In this document: positions 1 to 9,325 of the stretch, piece after piece | Numbering within the stretch: position 1 is the stretch's first letter | How the letters are laid out: each line of letters opens with the position of its first letter | NCBI RefSeq assembly: GCF_030161375.1 | Contig: NZ_BSSQ01000015.1 | Coordinates: 186,001 to 250,000, forward strand | DNA from: Paenibacillus glycanilyticus | GTDB taxonomy: Bacteria > Bacillota > Bacilli > Paenibacillales > Paenibacillaceae | DNA: 64,000 nucleotides | Direction: 5' to 3' | Program-made: the position numbers and the translations under genes | Notes under the pieces: generated by a model | Seen by the model: only the letters and a program-made list of their open reading frames with translations | What the model was told of the DNA's origin: nothing | Database searches by the model: none

Positions 1-1680
1 CAGTTCCGTTGCATTCGAGATACCCAGAATTACCGGAATGCCAAGGTTAATGCCGCATACGGCTGCATGGCTAGTAATACCGCCTTGTTCCGTAATAACT
101 GCAGCAGCTTTTTCGAAAGCAGGCATATATTCTTTGTCAGTCGATACCGTTACAAGAATCGAACCGCTAGTTACGCGTGCATTAGCTTCTTCTGGCGTGC
201 GCGCTACAACGATGCGGCCAGTTGCCGTTTGGCTGCCGATCCCTTGGCCTTGTGCCAGAAGTTCGCCAACATGGTGGATCTTGATCAGGTTTGTTGTGCC
301 TGCGCGGCCAACCGGAACACCTGCTGTAATAACGATCGTGTCGCCAAGGCTGATCAGGCCAGTGCTTCTAGCACCTGCTACTGCGTTCTCGAACATAGCG
401 TCAGTTGTTTCAGCGGATTCGCCAAGTACCGGTCTAACGCCCCAAATCAGTGCCAGACGGCGCATAACTTTCTCATCGTTTGTAACTGCGATGATAGGCG
501 CTTTAGGACGGTATTTGGATACCATGCGAGCTGTGAAGCCGCTTTGTGTCGATGTAACGATAGCTGCAGCGTTCAGGTCCAGAGCGGATACCGCTACGGC
601 TTGGCTGATTGCTTCGGTAACTGTCGTTTGTTGAGCATTTGCTTGTTTCGTGAAGATCTCGCGATATTCAAGGGCAGCTTCTGCACGCTCAGCAATACGG
701 GACATTGTCATTACGGCTTCAAGCGGATATTTACCGGCAGCTGTTTCGCCGGAGAGCATGATTGCATCTGTACCGTCGAAGATCGCGTTAGCCACGTCGC
801 TCGCTTCAGCGCGAGTAGGACGCGGGTTGCGTTGCATGGAATCCAGCATTTGTGTAGCTGTAATAACCGGTTTGCCTGCGCGGTTACATTTTTCGATCAT
901 CATTTTTTGTACCAATGGTACTTCTTCAGCCGGAATCTCAACGCCAAGGTCGCCACGAGCAACCATCAGACCGTCGGATACTTCCAGAATCTCATCGAGG
1001 TTGTCTACGCCTTGTTGGTTCTCGATCTTGGAGATGATTTGGATGTGGCTTGCATTGTGACGCTCAAGCAGCTCGCGGATTTCAAGCACGTCGCTTGCTT
1101 TGCGAACGAACGATGCAGCGATGAAGTCGATACCTTGCTCGATGCCGAAGATGATATCGTTAGCGTCTTTTTCCGTGATACCCGGCAGGGAGATCGAAAC
1201 GCCAGGAACGTTAACGCCCTTCTTGCCTTTGATTTGACCGCTGTTGTTGATGCGGCAGAAAATTTCAGTGCCTTGAACTTCTTCAACTGTCAAACCGATC
1301 AAGCCGTCGTCGATCAGAATCGTCGAACCAACGGTAACGTCGTTTGGCAGGTTGTTGTAAGTGATTGGCACCCGGTTGATGTCGCCCAGAATTTCTTCCG
1401 TTGTCAGCGCTACGCGCTCGCCTGCAACGAGTTCGATAGGCTCTTCTTTCAATTTGCCCAGACGGATTTCCGGACCTTTCGTGTCAAGCAGGATCGCTAC
1501 GTTCGAACCCAGTTCTTTGTTAGCAATCTTGATGTTTTTGATACGGTTGCCATGCTCTTCAAAGTCGCCATGGGAGAAGTTCAGACGGGCAACGTTCATA
1601 CCCGCTTTAATCAATTTCGTTGTGTTTTCCAGCGATTCGCTGGAAGGACCGATCGTACAAACAATTTTCGCTTTACGCAT
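1..1680 (-). CDS. pyk: Pyruvate kinase, 3' end cut by window edge
   Basis: Last step of glycolysis: phosphoenolpyruvate plus ADP gives pyruvate plus ATP, in the cytoplasm. The protein begins MRKAKIVCTIGPSSES, the standard start of bacterial pyruvate kinase. The ATG at 1680 lies 10 nt behind a GGAGG site. The frame is open to base 1, so 560 codons are present and the stop lies outside. The last visible residues include GGITSHAAV, the phosphohistidine-type motif of the C-terminal PEP-utiliser domain found in Bacillus-type pyruvate kinases of about 585 residues. It follows accA in the same direction after a 90-bp gap. In Bacillus subtilis pfkA lies between these two genes; here it does not. Family assignment is certain; only the C-terminus is unseen. 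Confidence 0.97.
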   Translation of the reverse strand, partial: MRKAKIVCTIGPSSESLENTTKLIKAGMNVARLNFSHGDFEEHGNRIKNIKIANKELGSNVAILLDTKGPEIRLGKLKEEPIELVAGERVALTTEEILGDINRVPITYNNLPNDVTVGSTILIDDGLIGLTVEEVQGTEIFCRINNSGQIKGKKGVNVPGVSISLPGITEKDANDIIFGIEQGIDFIAASFVRKASDVLEIRELLERHNASHIQIISKIENQQGVDNLDEILEVSDGLMVARGDLGVEIPAEEVPLVQKMMIEKCNRAGKPVITATQMLDSMQRNPRPTRAEASDVANAIFDGTDAIMLSGETAAGKYPLEAVMTMSRIAERAEAALEYREIFTKQANAQQTTVTEAISQAVAVSALDLNAAAIVTSTQSGFTARMVSKYRPKAPIIAVTNDEKVMRRLALIWGVRPVLGESAETTDAMFENAVAGARSTGLISLGDTIVITAGVPVGRAGTTNLIKIHHVGELLAQGQGIGSQTATGRIVVARTPEEANARVTSGSILVTVSTDKEYMPAFEKAAAVITEQGGITSHAAVCGINLGIPVILGISNATEL

Positions 1681-1770
1681 GTCTAATTTTCCTCCGTTTA
1701 GTGCCTGCTATAGTCATTATTAACAAAAATCTGAAACTTGAGCCGCGGCTTGTACAACTGCGTTTCAATC

Positions 1771-2817
1771 TTATACTTTTGCCGATTCCGTCATTTCGGA
1801 AGCTTCTGCTCCCGGCTCCTCCGCAACCTCTTCCGGAATTTCCTTAGAAGCAGCTTCGGCCATGCGGAATTCGCCGATCTTACGGAATTTATTGTAACGG
1901 TCTTCAATGAGTTGCTCGGATGTCATAGGCAGAAGTTCCGCCAAATGCTTCCACAATTTCTCCTTCAGCCGTTCCGCCGTGAATGCGAGATCTTTGTGCG
2001 CGCCGCCTTGCGGCTCTTCTATGATGTCCTCGATCACTTCGAACTCGAGCAAATCCTTCGCCGTAATTTTCATGGCTTCTGCTGCAATGTCCGCCTTTGT
2101 CGCATCCTTCCACAGAATGGAGGCTGCGCCATTTGGCGAAATAGCAGAATAAATCGCATTCTCAAGCATCAATACCCGGTTGCCGACGCCAAGGGCCAGT
2201 GCCCCGCCGCTGCCGCCTTCACCGATTACGATGCAGATAATCGGCACGCCAAATCCGGCCATCTCTCTAAGATTGCGGGCAATCGCTTCGGATTGGCCGC
2301 GCTCTTCGGCCGTATTGCCAGGATAAGCGCCCTTCGTATCAATAAGCGTAATAATCGGGCGGTTAAATTTGTTAGCTTGTTGCATAAGACGCAATGCTTT
2401 CCGGAATCCTTCCGGATGGGGACTGCCGAAGAAACGGGCAATGTTATCCTTCGTATCCTTGCCGCGTTGATGGCCGATTACCGTAACGGGCAGGCCGTTA
2501 AGCTTGGCAAGGCCGCCTACAATCGCAAGGTCGTCGGCAAACAATCGGTCTCCATGCAATTCCATGAAATCCGTAAATACGGCATGGATGAAATCAAGCG
2601 AGGTTGGACGTTGGTGAAGACGCGCGATATGCATCTTCTGCGCCGGAGACAATTCATTGTACAACTCTTCTTCCATTTGCTTGCACTTCTCTTCAAGACG
2701 CGCAATCTCTTCGGAAAAGTCCATACCGTTGCTCTCGGCCAGCGTCTTCAGCGTTGCAATCTTCTCCCGCAGATCACTGATCGGCTTCTCGAACGGAAGC
2801 ATTTGTTCAGCCGCCAT
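1771..2817 (-). CDS. accA: Acetyl-CoA carboxylase carboxyltransferase, alpha subunit
   Basis: With AccD it moves the carboxyl group from carboxybiotin to acetyl-CoA, making malonyl-CoA for fatty acid synthesis. The 348 residues start MAAEQMLPFEKPI. They carry the N-terminal helical segment, then the crotonase-fold core with LHGDRLFADD (about 98-107) and the GEGGSGGALALG oxyanion-type stretch near 200. The tail is acidic and slightly longer than in short homologues (about 315-325). The start overlaps the end of accD by 11 nt, so the two subunits are probably translationally coupled. Assignment is firm. Confidence 0.97.
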   Translation of the reverse strand: MAAEQMLPFEKPISDLREKIATLKTLAESNGMDFSEEIARLEEKCKQMEEELYNELSPAQKMHIARLHQRPTSLDFIHAVFTDFMELHGDRLFADDLAIVGGLAKLNGLPVTVIGHQRGKDTKDNIARFFGSPHPEGFRKALRLMQQANKFNRPIITLIDTKGAYPGNTAEERGQSEAIARNLREMAGFGVPIICIVIGEGGSGGALALGVGNRVLMLENAIYSAISPNGAASILWKDATKADIAAEAMKITAKDLLEFEVIEDIIEEPQGGAHKDLAFTAERLKEKLWKHLAELLPMTSEQLIEDRYNKFRKIGEFRMAEAASKEIPEEVAEEPGAEASEMTESAKV

Positions 2818-3679
2818 GGGATAATCCCTCCCTTACGGTATGCATATCAAGCAGCTTGCCTATCGTCGTCTTCATGTCCTTGCGGTGAACGACCAGGTCT
2901 AGCTGTCCGTGCTGCATGTTGAACTCTGCTGTCTGGAAGTTGTCCGGCAGCTTCTGGCGGATCGTCTGTTCGATTACGATACGGCCCGCAAAACCGACAA
3001 GCGCGCCGGGCTCGGCCAAATTGTAATCGCCAAGACTCGCGAAGCTGGCTGAAACCCCGCCCATCGTTGGATCTGTAAACACCGAAATGAACAAGCCTCC
3101 AGCTCCTTGAAACTTGGATAGAGCAGCGCTTGTTTTCGCCATTTGCATTAAGCTAAGTATACTTTCCTGCATACGGGCACCGCCCGATGTCGAGAAAATA
3201 AGCATAGGCAGCTTTTTCTCATGCGCCGCTTCGATTGCTCTTGTGATTTTCTCGCCAACGACAGATCCCATGCTACCGCTGAAGAAGTCAAAGCTCATAA
3301 CCGCAACAACGACCGGTAAGCCATTAATCGCGCCTTCCCCAGTTACGACGGCATCGCGAAGATTAGGGTTTTTCTGCCTTTGCTGCTCAAGCTTCCCTTT
3401 GTATCCCGGGAATTCAAGCGGATCGACGGATTCCATCTCGGCATCGTATTCATACAAACGCCCGTCATCAAGCGTCATTCCAATCCGTTCCCAAGCGCTC
3501 AGACGGTAATGATGCCCGCACGACGAGCATACCTTCAAATTCTTATCCAATTCTTTGCTGTACTGAATGGTGCCGCATTTGGAGCACTTATTCATTAGAC
3601 CTTCCGGTATGTCGCGTTTAGGCCGCTCAGAAGGGATGGTCGCATACTTCTTCTTTGAAAATAAGTCCTTAATTTGCAA
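2807..3679 (-). CDS. accD: Acetyl-CoA carboxylase carboxyltransferase, beta subunit
   Basis: Partner of AccA in the carboxyltransferase half-reaction of acetyl-CoA carboxylase. The 290-residue protein has the four-cysteine zinc finger of AccD at C32, C35, C51 and C54, followed by the crotonase-like core including GARMQESILSLMQM and the GGVSASFASLGD stretch. The start is TTG at 3679; AGAGGTG lies a suitable distance upstream and no ATG fits better. It overlaps accA by 11 nt. Length and domain order are normal. Confidence 0.97.
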   Translation of the reverse strand: MQIKDLFSKKKYATIPSERPKRDIPEGLMNKCSKCGTIQYSKELDKNLKVCSSCGHHYRLSAWERIGMTLDDGRLYEYDAEMESVDPLEFPGYKGKLEQQRQKNPNLRDAVVTGEGAINGLPVVVAVMSFDFFSGSMGSVVGEKITRAIEAAHEKKLPMLIFSTSGGARMQESILSLMQMAKTSAALSKFQGAGGLFISVFTDPTMGGVSASFASLGDYNLAEPGALVGFAGRIVIEQTIRQKLPDNFQTAEFNMQHGQLDLVVHRKDMKTTIGKLLDMHTVREGLSHGG

Positions 3680-3715
3680 TGTGTGACACCTCTCAAGGGC
3701 GCAATAGTATAAGGT

Positions 3716-3904
3716 TTACGGTTGCATAATGGAGTTAAATACTTCCTGTACTTCCTCCAACTCACCCGAAGGAACCAAAATCTCATATTGCTGTTTAGAC
3801 AGATTAACTGGACGGACTTTTACGAGAAAGCCTTCTTCCGTAAGCCGCTTCTTGATGTTGTCCGCGATTCTAGCGGTTGGAGCGATGTAAATGACCGTCC
3901 ACAT
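3716..3904 (-). CDS. Small conserved protein between dnaE and accD
   Basis: A 62-residue protein beginning MWTVIYIAPTARIADNIKKRL. The ATG at 3904 has an AGGAGG site 6 nt upstream; a longer in-frame start at 3961 has no such site. The sequence reads as a single small alpha/beta fold, with a YIAPT strand, a helix, EGFLVKVRPV and a YEILVP strand, and has no membrane segment. Proteins like this at the dnaE-accD junction of Paenibacillus are often labelled 'glutamate decarboxylase' by automatic annotation; nothing visible supports that enzyme. A ligand-binding or regulatory role near fatty acid synthesis is only a guess. Confidence 0.8.
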   Translation of the reverse strand: MWTVIYIAPTARIADNIKKRLTEEGFLVKVRPVNLSKQQYEILVPSGELEEVQEVFNSIMQP

Positions 3905-4000
3905 TATGGTACCTCCTGAAAACTTTGCCCGTAGCAAAGTTCGCATCTTCAAACAAGTCAATCCCGTTTAAGGCCATATGATGTCATAATGATACCACAG

Positions 4001-4495
4001 TCATGGCGAATCGGGCAAATGGTATCGGATGGCTTTTGGGTCCTGGTGCGCGATCCTTGCTGAAGCTGCCGCCGCCAGTCCTGCAACAAGGTCATCCAGA
4101 AACACGTGGATTTTCTCGCCTTTCAGATTCAGCTGACGAATAATGCCGGGCTTTACTTTATCCAAATATCCGAAACTCGTCAAGCCAATCATGCCATAAA
4201 CATTCGTAATTCCTAGAGCTAAAGTCTCATCTACACCGTACAAGGACTCATCCGTTTCCATGATGGCCTGCAGCGGTTCCGGGAGCAAACGGCGCTCCGC
4301 CAGCTCGTCGAGAGCAATTCCGGTATAGAGGACGTATTGCACCTCGCGTTTTTCCAATACCGCCCTTACGCTTTCTTCGCATTCGGCAATAGTCAAATCG
4401 GCATTGTAGGGACGTTGCAGCGTATATACAATTTCTGCAATATCATCGACACTTACTCCACGCTTTTGCAACCATTTTTCGATTCCGGACGTCAT
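4001..4495 (-). CDS. Phosphatidylglycerophosphatase A family protein (YutG-like)
   Basis: About 164 residues. The conserved block GITNVYGMIGLTSFGYLDK...KPGIIRQLN...HVFLDDLVAGLAAAASARIAH is characteristic of the PgpA/YutG family, which removes phosphate from phosphatidylglycerophosphate or related lipid phosphates. The DD pair in FLDDLVAG and the preceding G/N-rich turn are the likely metal and active-site region. It lacks the strong transmembrane segments of Escherichia coli PgpA, as the Bacillus-type members do. ATG codons lie at 4501 and 4495; the second is better spaced (7 nt) from GGAGG, so I chose it. The in vivo substrate of this subgroup is not settled. Confidence 0.85.
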   Translation of the reverse strand: MTSGIEKWLQKRGVSVDDIAEIVYTLQRPYNADLTIAECEESVRAVLEKREVQYVLYTGIALDELAERRLLPEPLQAIMETDESLYGVDETLALGITNVYGMIGLTSFGYLDKVKPGIIRQLNLKGEKIHVFLDDLVAGLAAAASARIAHQDPKAIRYHLPDSP

Positions 4496-4541
4496 GTCCA
4501 TCCCTCCCGCATATGCTTGTACGTATTCATGCTACGTAAGC

Positions 4542-4577
4542 TGGGATTTAATCGGCGGCAACCGCCGCTTAATCCCA
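4542..4577. repeat. Imperfect hairpin between pgpA-like gene and dnaE
   Basis: Inverted repeat with arms TGGGATT (4542-4548) and AATCCCA (4571-4577), and an inner GC-rich pair CGGCGG / CCGCCG around a CAA loop. No T-run follows on either strand, so it is not a standard intrinsic terminator. It lies just after the dnaE stop and before the downstream gene, where an mRNA processing or stability hairpin would be plausible. Confidence 0.55.
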
Positions 4578-4623
4578 CTTGTATCACTAAATGTATGCGG
4601 GAGATGACAAGTGTGTGCATAAA

Positions 4624-7600
4624 TTATCTGACAATTACCGCTCCATGCCCCAAAAGCTGCTCAATCGCGCCAAATAATTGCGGCGAAGGCTTCGTCCGGT
4701 ACGTTTCGCTTAGAGCAAGAGACCGCTGCTCGCGCTCGTAGAACAGGACGGTATCTAGCTGTCCGTGGTGGCTGGCAAGCAGCTTCTTGAGCTGCTCCAG
4801 CACATCCGGATGCTCGCGGGAAGCCGTGATTTTGATGTAGATTCGCTGCCGCTTCCGTTCCGCGGGAGCATTCGGACGTTCGGACGTTGCCGCGGAAGAC
4901 TGCGGCTTCCGGGCGGCAGCTTGCTCTCTTGCCGCCGGCCGGGCTGCTGGACCTTGCGCAGGAGCCTGTTGCTGGGATTGCGGTTGATATCCTGGACCAG
5001 CCGCTCTTGCCGCGCGGGCGCTCGCCTGCTTCCGCAACCGGCTAACCTGCTCCGCAAGCTGTTCCGTACTCGCCGCTCCCTCCTGAATCGGGACGACATC
5101 CTCGATAAGCAGCTTAAAGTCTTCATCCTGATGCTGCACGGTTGCGTGGATGATCGCGAGGCCGCCTTTCTCAATCCGGTCCCCGCATCGCTTCCATACG
5201 GCAGGGAACACAACTCCTTCTGCTCGCATGACACGGTCTTCTACTTCAATAAAGCCCATCGCATTTCCTTTTTTATTCGTAAAAGGTTTCAAGGAAACAA
5301 TTCTGGCACCAATGACGGCAGACGCGCCTTCTGCGACTTCGCCAAGCTCAATCATTCGATCCAAGCCAAGGGGCTCCAGCTGCTCGTCAACCGCATCCAG
5401 CGGATGGCCGGATAAATACAAGCCAAGCAATTCGCGCTCCAATTCCAGCTGCTCGCCGGTTGAATAGGGACGAACATCGGGCAACTCGACATCCCAATTC
5501 TGTACCTCGTCGAAACCAAACAGCTCAATCTGCAGCTCTTCGCGTTCCTTGCGCCACTTCAGTGCCGCGTCTACCGTTTCTTCAAGCGCGGCAAGCTGCT
5601 GCGCCCGGTGGCCCGGCAACGATTCAAGCGCGCCAGCTTGGATAAGCGATTCCAGTACGCGCTTGTTCACGACGCGCAAATCTACGCGCCGGCACAAATC
5701 AAGCAGGCTATCAAACGGACGTTCACGGCGTTCTTTCTCGAGTGCTTCAATCGCCTGCGTACCGACATTTTTGATGGCGGCAAGGCCAAACCGGACAGCG
5801 CCTTCCACCGGCGTAAACGTCACTCCGCTCTCGTTCACATCAGGCGGCAGCACCTCGATTCCCATACGCCGGCATTCATCCACGTATTCCGCCGTCTTCC
5901 GCTGGTTGCCGGTCACGGATGCGAGCATCGATGCCATGAACGGAACCGGGTAATGCGCCTTCAGCCAAGCGGTCTGGAAGGCAAGCACGCCATATGCCGC
6001 CGCATGGGCGCGCGGGAAGCCGTAATCGGCGAACCGGACGATCATATCGTACACAAGATTAGCATCTTCGCTGGCATAACCTTCCTTCGTGCTGCCCTGC
6101 ACGAAATGCCCGCGTTGTTCGTCAAGCACTTCCCGTTTCTTCTTCGAAACGGCCCGGCGCAACAAATCCGCTTCTCCAAGCGAAAAACCAGCCATTGCGG
6201 ATGCAATCTGCATGATCTGCTCCTGGTAAACGATAATGCCGTACGTATCGGCCAGAATCGGTTCAAGTGACGGATGCGGATACTCAACCGGCGCAAGCCC
6301 GTGTTTCCCTTGAATGTACTTCGGAATAAACTCCATTGGACCCGGACGGTACAAAGCCAGCACCGATACGATATCTTCAAATTCCGTTGGCTTCATCTCG
6401 CGGAGCACGCGTCTTACCCCCGTCGACTCGAGCTGAAAAATCCCCATCGTCTCGCCGCGGCCCAGCATAGCGTAAGTGACGGGATCATTGTCCGGCACTT
6501 TCCGGAAATCGATCTCTTTGCCGTATAGCCCCTTCACCCACGCAAGCGAACGTTCTACGATGGATAACGTGCGAAGGCCAAGAAAATCCATCTTGAGCAG
6601 TCCAACCGCTTCCAGATGCTCCATCGAATATTGCGTGAGCACCGACCGTTCGCCGCCTGCCTGCAGCGGAACATAATCGGTGAGCGGTCCGCCCGAAATG
6701 ACGACGCCGGCGGCATGAGTAGAGGCATGGCGGGGCATGCCTTCCACCTTCAATGCCATTTGAATCATCGCGTTTGTCTTGGGCTGGCGTTCGCACGCTT
6801 CGCGTAGTCCATCGCTCTGCCGAAGCGCCTCTTCGAGCGTTATCCCAAGCTGTCCCGGAATTAACTTCGCTGCTCGGTCAACTTCGGCGAAAGGCACGTT
6901 CATCGCGCGTCCAACGTCCCGGACGGCGGCTTTGGCCGCCATCGTGCCGAACGTAATGATCTGCGCCACATGCTCATCGCCGTATTTGGCCGCCACATAA
7001 GCAATAACCTCATCGCGGCGCTCGTCGTTAAAGTCGATATCGATATCCGGCATCGTGATCCGTTCCGGATTAAGAAAGCGTTCAAAGAGCAACTTGTACT
7101 TGAGCGGGTCAACGTCGGTAATGCGCAACACATAGGCTACAAGGCTGCCCGCCGACGATCCCCGCCCCGGCCCCGTCCGAATGCCATGCTCATGAGCAAA
7201 CCGGACAAAATCCCAAACAATAAGGAAATAATCGCTAAACCCCATGTTGTCGATAACAGACAGCTCATAAGCCAGTCTTGCCTCGGCACGTTCCCGGTAT
7301 GCCGGATCCTCCGCCCATTGGGGCAATCCCGCATAACGGGCAGCTAGTCCATCGCGGCATAACTCGGCCAAATAAGCCGAAGAGTTCATGCCGCCCGGCA
7401 CAGGCCGGAATACGGGTAGCGCCGCACGGCCGAACGTAAGCTCTAGTTGGCACTTGTCAGCAATCTCTAAAGTATGCTGAATAGCCTCCGGCACATGGCG
7501 GAACAACAGCGCCATCTCGTCTCCGCTTTTCATGTACAGCTGATCCGTCTGCATCTTCATCCGGTCCGTATCGTCAACCGATTTGCCGGTGCCGATGCAG

Positions 7601-8274
7601 ATCAGGACATCCTGTACGGCCGCATCCTCGGTCGTCAAATAATGAACATCGTTGGTGGCCGTCAGCTTGATGCCCGTCTCCCGGGCCAGTTCGATCATGG
7701 CTCCAGCCACTTTTTTCTGGTCCAGCATCCCGTGGTCTTGGAGTTCCAGATAGAAGTCGTCTCCGAAAATCCGCTTGTATCGCAAAGCTGCCGTTAATGC
7801 TTCCTCTCGGCGGTCATGAAGAAGATGCTGAGAGATTTCACCATGCAGACATGAACTTAAACAAACGAGACCCTCGGAATGGGCCTCCAGTACTTCGGGA
7901 TCGATTCGCGGCTTGTAATGGAAACCTTCCAGGTGGCCGATGGACACCAGCTTCATTAAGTTGCGGTAACCTGTTTCGTTCTTGGCAAGAAGAATCAAAT
8001 GATAGATCGGATTGTCCTTGCGAGTCCCTTTGTCGAACCGGGATCCCGCCGTAAAATACATCTCGCAGCCGATAATCGGCTTAATGCCTTGCGCTAGGCA
8101 AGCTCTATAAAAAGGAATAGCTCCGTACATAACGCCGTGATCCGTAAGGGCAAGCGACTTCATCCCAAGCTCAGCAGCCCTTGCCACCAAATCGCGGATC
8201 CGGGCGGCGCCGTCAAGCAGGCTGTATTCGCTATGCACGTGCAAATGCACGAAGGAGGAATCTATGTTGTTCAT
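4624..8274 (-). CDS. dnaE: DNA polymerase III alpha subunit DnaE
   Basis: Replicative C-family polymerase; in Bacillota DnaE works beside PolC in lagging-strand initiation. The 1216 residues start with a PHP domain (HLHVHSEYS at 10-18, LTDHGVMYGAI), then the palm and fingers with GPGRGSSAGSLVAYVL and the catalytic PDIDIDF at 409-415, where D410, D412 and D414 include the metal ligands. Next come the HhH/OB-fold region and a C-terminal extension. That extension is an Ala/Gln/Pro-rich linker (about 1080-1140) followed by a small alpha/beta domain (IYIKITASREHPDVLEQL...). It makes the protein about 100 residues longer than B. subtilis DnaE. ATG at 8274 follows GAGGGTG. Assignment is certain; the role of the extension is unknown. 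Confidence 0.98.
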   Translation of the reverse strand: MNNIDSSFVHLHVHSEYSLLDGAARIRDLVARAAELGMKSLALTDHGVMYGAIPFYRACLAQGIKPIIGCEMYFTAGSRFDKGTRKDNPIYHLILLAKNETGYRNLMKLVSIGHLEGFHYKPRIDPEVLEAHSEGLVCLSSCLHGEISQHLLHDRREEALTAALRYKRIFGDDFYLELQDHGMLDQKKVAGAMIELARETGIKLTATNDVHYLTTEDAAVQDVLICIGTGKSVDDTDRMKMQTDQLYMKSGDEMALLFRHVPEAIQHTLEIADKCQLELTFGRAALPVFRPVPGGMNSSAYLAELCRDGLAARYAGLPQWAEDPAYRERAEARLAYELSVIDNMGFSDYFLIVWDFVRFAHEHGIRTGPGRGSSAGSLVAYVLRITDVDPLKYKLLFERFLNPERITMPDIDIDFNDERRDEVIAYVAAKYGDEHVAQIITFGTMAAKAAVRDVGRAMNVPFAEVDRAAKLIPGQLGITLEEALRQSDGLREACERQPKTNAMIQMALKVEGMPRHASTHAAGVVISGGPLTDYVPLQAGGERSVLTQYSMEHLEAVGLLKMDFLGLRTLSIVERSLAWVKGLYGKEIDFRKVPDNDPVTYAMLGRGETMGIFQLESTGVRRVLREMKPTEFEDIVSVLALYRPGPMEFIPKYIQGKHGLAPVEYPHPSLEPILADTYGIIVYQEQIMQIASAMAGFSLGEADLLRRAVSKKKREVLDEQRGHFVQGSTKEGYASEDANLVYDMIVRFADYGFPRAHAAAYGVLAFQTAWLKAHYPVPFMASMLASVTGNQRKTAEYVDECRRMGIEVLPPDVNESGVTFTPVEGAVRFGLAAIKNVGTQAIEALEKERRERPFDSLLDLCRRVDLRVVNKRVLESLIQAGALESLPGHRAQQLAALEETVDAALKWRKEREELQIELFGFDEVQNWDVELPDVRPYSTGEQLELERELLGLYLSGHPLDAVDEQLEPLGLDRMIELGEVAEGASAVIGARIVSLKPFTNKKGNAMGFIEVEDRVMRAEGVVFPAVWKRCGDRIEKGGLAIIHATVQHQDEDFKLLIEDVVPIQEGAASTEQLAEQVSRLRKQASARAARAAGPGYQPQSQQQAPAQGPAARPAAREQAAARKPQSSAATSERPNAPAERKRQRIYIKITASREHPDVLEQLKKLLASHHGQLDTVLFYEREQRSLALSETYRTKPSPQLFGAIEQLLGHGAVIVR

Positions 8275-8399
8275 CCGCTGGCACCCTCTTTCGGTTCTTA
8301 TTCCTTCTATTTTATCATAATAGACCGCATACCGCCCATAGAATGGTAGTGAGACAGCCGGACAGGCTGGATGATGCGCTAAAAAGGCAGGTGTACCGT

Positions 8400-8726
8400 G
8401 TGAACGTCATTTTAACCAAGGCCGGACTGGATTTCTTTATCGCCTTTGGTGTTGTTATGGGGGGCTCCATGCTAGCTGGAATCGGTTCGGTCTTTCTGCT
8501 GCTGCCGCCTACTTCCATGATGCTGAGTACAGCCTCAAATCTGAAAATATGGGCGATTGTCGCTGCAGTCGGAGGATCTATCGATCCCATGCGCGTGATT
8601 GAGAGCAATATCTCGGAAGGGCATTTATCGCCTGCGGCTATTCAGATTGCTTATATTGCCATTGCCTTTCTTGGTGCCCATATGGGAACTGAGATGGTGA
8701 AGCTCATTTGCAAAGGAGCGGTATGA
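8400..8726 (+). CDS. ytrH: Sporulation membrane protein YtrH family
   Basis: About 108 residues with three to four hydrophobic segments (FFIAFGVVMGGSMLAGIG, LKIWAIVAAVGG, IQIAYIAIAFLGAHMG). Sequence, length and position upstream of ytrI and beside dnaE match YtrH, a membrane protein produced in the mother cell and needed for efficient sporulation. Two starts are possible: GTG at 8400 behind AGGCAGG gives the usual length, while ATG at 8343 would add 19 charged residues and lacks a ribosome site. I prefer 8400. The stop is 3 nt before ytrI, so the two form an operon. Confidence 0.85.
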   Translation: MNVILTKAGLDFFIAFGVVMGGSMLAGIGSVFLLLPPTSMMLSTASNLKIWAIVAAVGGSIDPMRVIESNISEGHLSPAAIQIAYIAIAFLGAHMGTEMVKLICKGAV

Positions 8727-8729
8727 CGC

Positions 8730-9245
8730 ATGCGCGTACCTCCGTTCGAGCGATATGCCAAATGGGTGCAGATGCTAGGCGTACTGCTGCTTGGCATGCT
8801 GCTTGGCGCGATTGTCTACAATTCCATCTATCACGCCCAATTCGAGGCGCTTGTGAATTTGAAGAGCGACCTTGAGATTAAGCTGGAGCAATATGAAACG
8901 GATATAAAAAGTCTAACGCAATTCAAGAACCAGCACACTGTGATTAAGAGCGTGTTGCCTAGGATTGAGGAGGAGGCCGGGCAAAATACCGGACGGCCCC
9001 AGCTCGATAAAGTGACCGAAGCGGAGTTAATTAAGCGAATCAAGGCAGATCTCTCCGTCTTTCTCGGGCAAAGCATCTACGAGATTGACTCCGATGCCCA
9101 GCTGGCAAGGAGACTATTGAGCAACAAGATTTATACCAATGTCCTTGAAAAAGACTACTCCATCGATATCACCACGATTCTTGTAGCCGAGAACAAGCTG
9201 CAGGTATGGGTCAAAGTAAGGCTGTACGCAAGGCCGCCTTCTTAA
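8730..9245 (+). CDS. ytrI: Sporulation membrane protein YtrI
   Basis: 171 residues: a short cytoplasmic N-terminus (MRVPPFERYAKW), one transmembrane helix (about 13-31, LGVLLLGMLLGAIVYNSIY), a coiled-coil-like stretch (about 38-62, rich in E/K/Q), then a globular C-terminal domain ending VKVRLYARPPS. This layout and its position directly after ytrH match YtrI. YtrH and YtrI act in the forespore or mother cell membrane during sporulation; their biochemical role is not known. Start ATG at 8730 follows AAAGGAGCGG inside the end of ytrH, which implies coupled translation. Confidence 0.88.
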   Translation: MRVPPFERYAKWVQMLGVLLLGMLLGAIVYNSIYHAQFEALVNLKSDLEIKLEQYETDIKSLTQFKNQHTVIKSVLPRIEEEAGQNTGRPQLDKVTEAELIKRIKADLSVFLGQSIYEIDSDAQLARRLLSNKIYTNVLEKDYSIDITTILVAENKLQVWVKVRLYARPPS

Positions 9246-9325
9246 ATCGCATTTATTTCCGGTTTTGGGTGAATTCATGCTACAATAGCGGCATTGAGAT
9301 TACAAAAGGAGCTGTCGTTTCTACC

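Noticed and set aside
67..1686. Open frame of 539 codons on the plus strand
   Set aside because: It is antisense to pyruvate kinase and its translation is Cys-rich and unlike any protein. It is open only because of codon bias on the opposite strand.
1738..2922. Open frame of 394 codons on the plus strand
   Set aside because: Antisense to accA; no ribosome site and no recognisable domains, while accA is certain.
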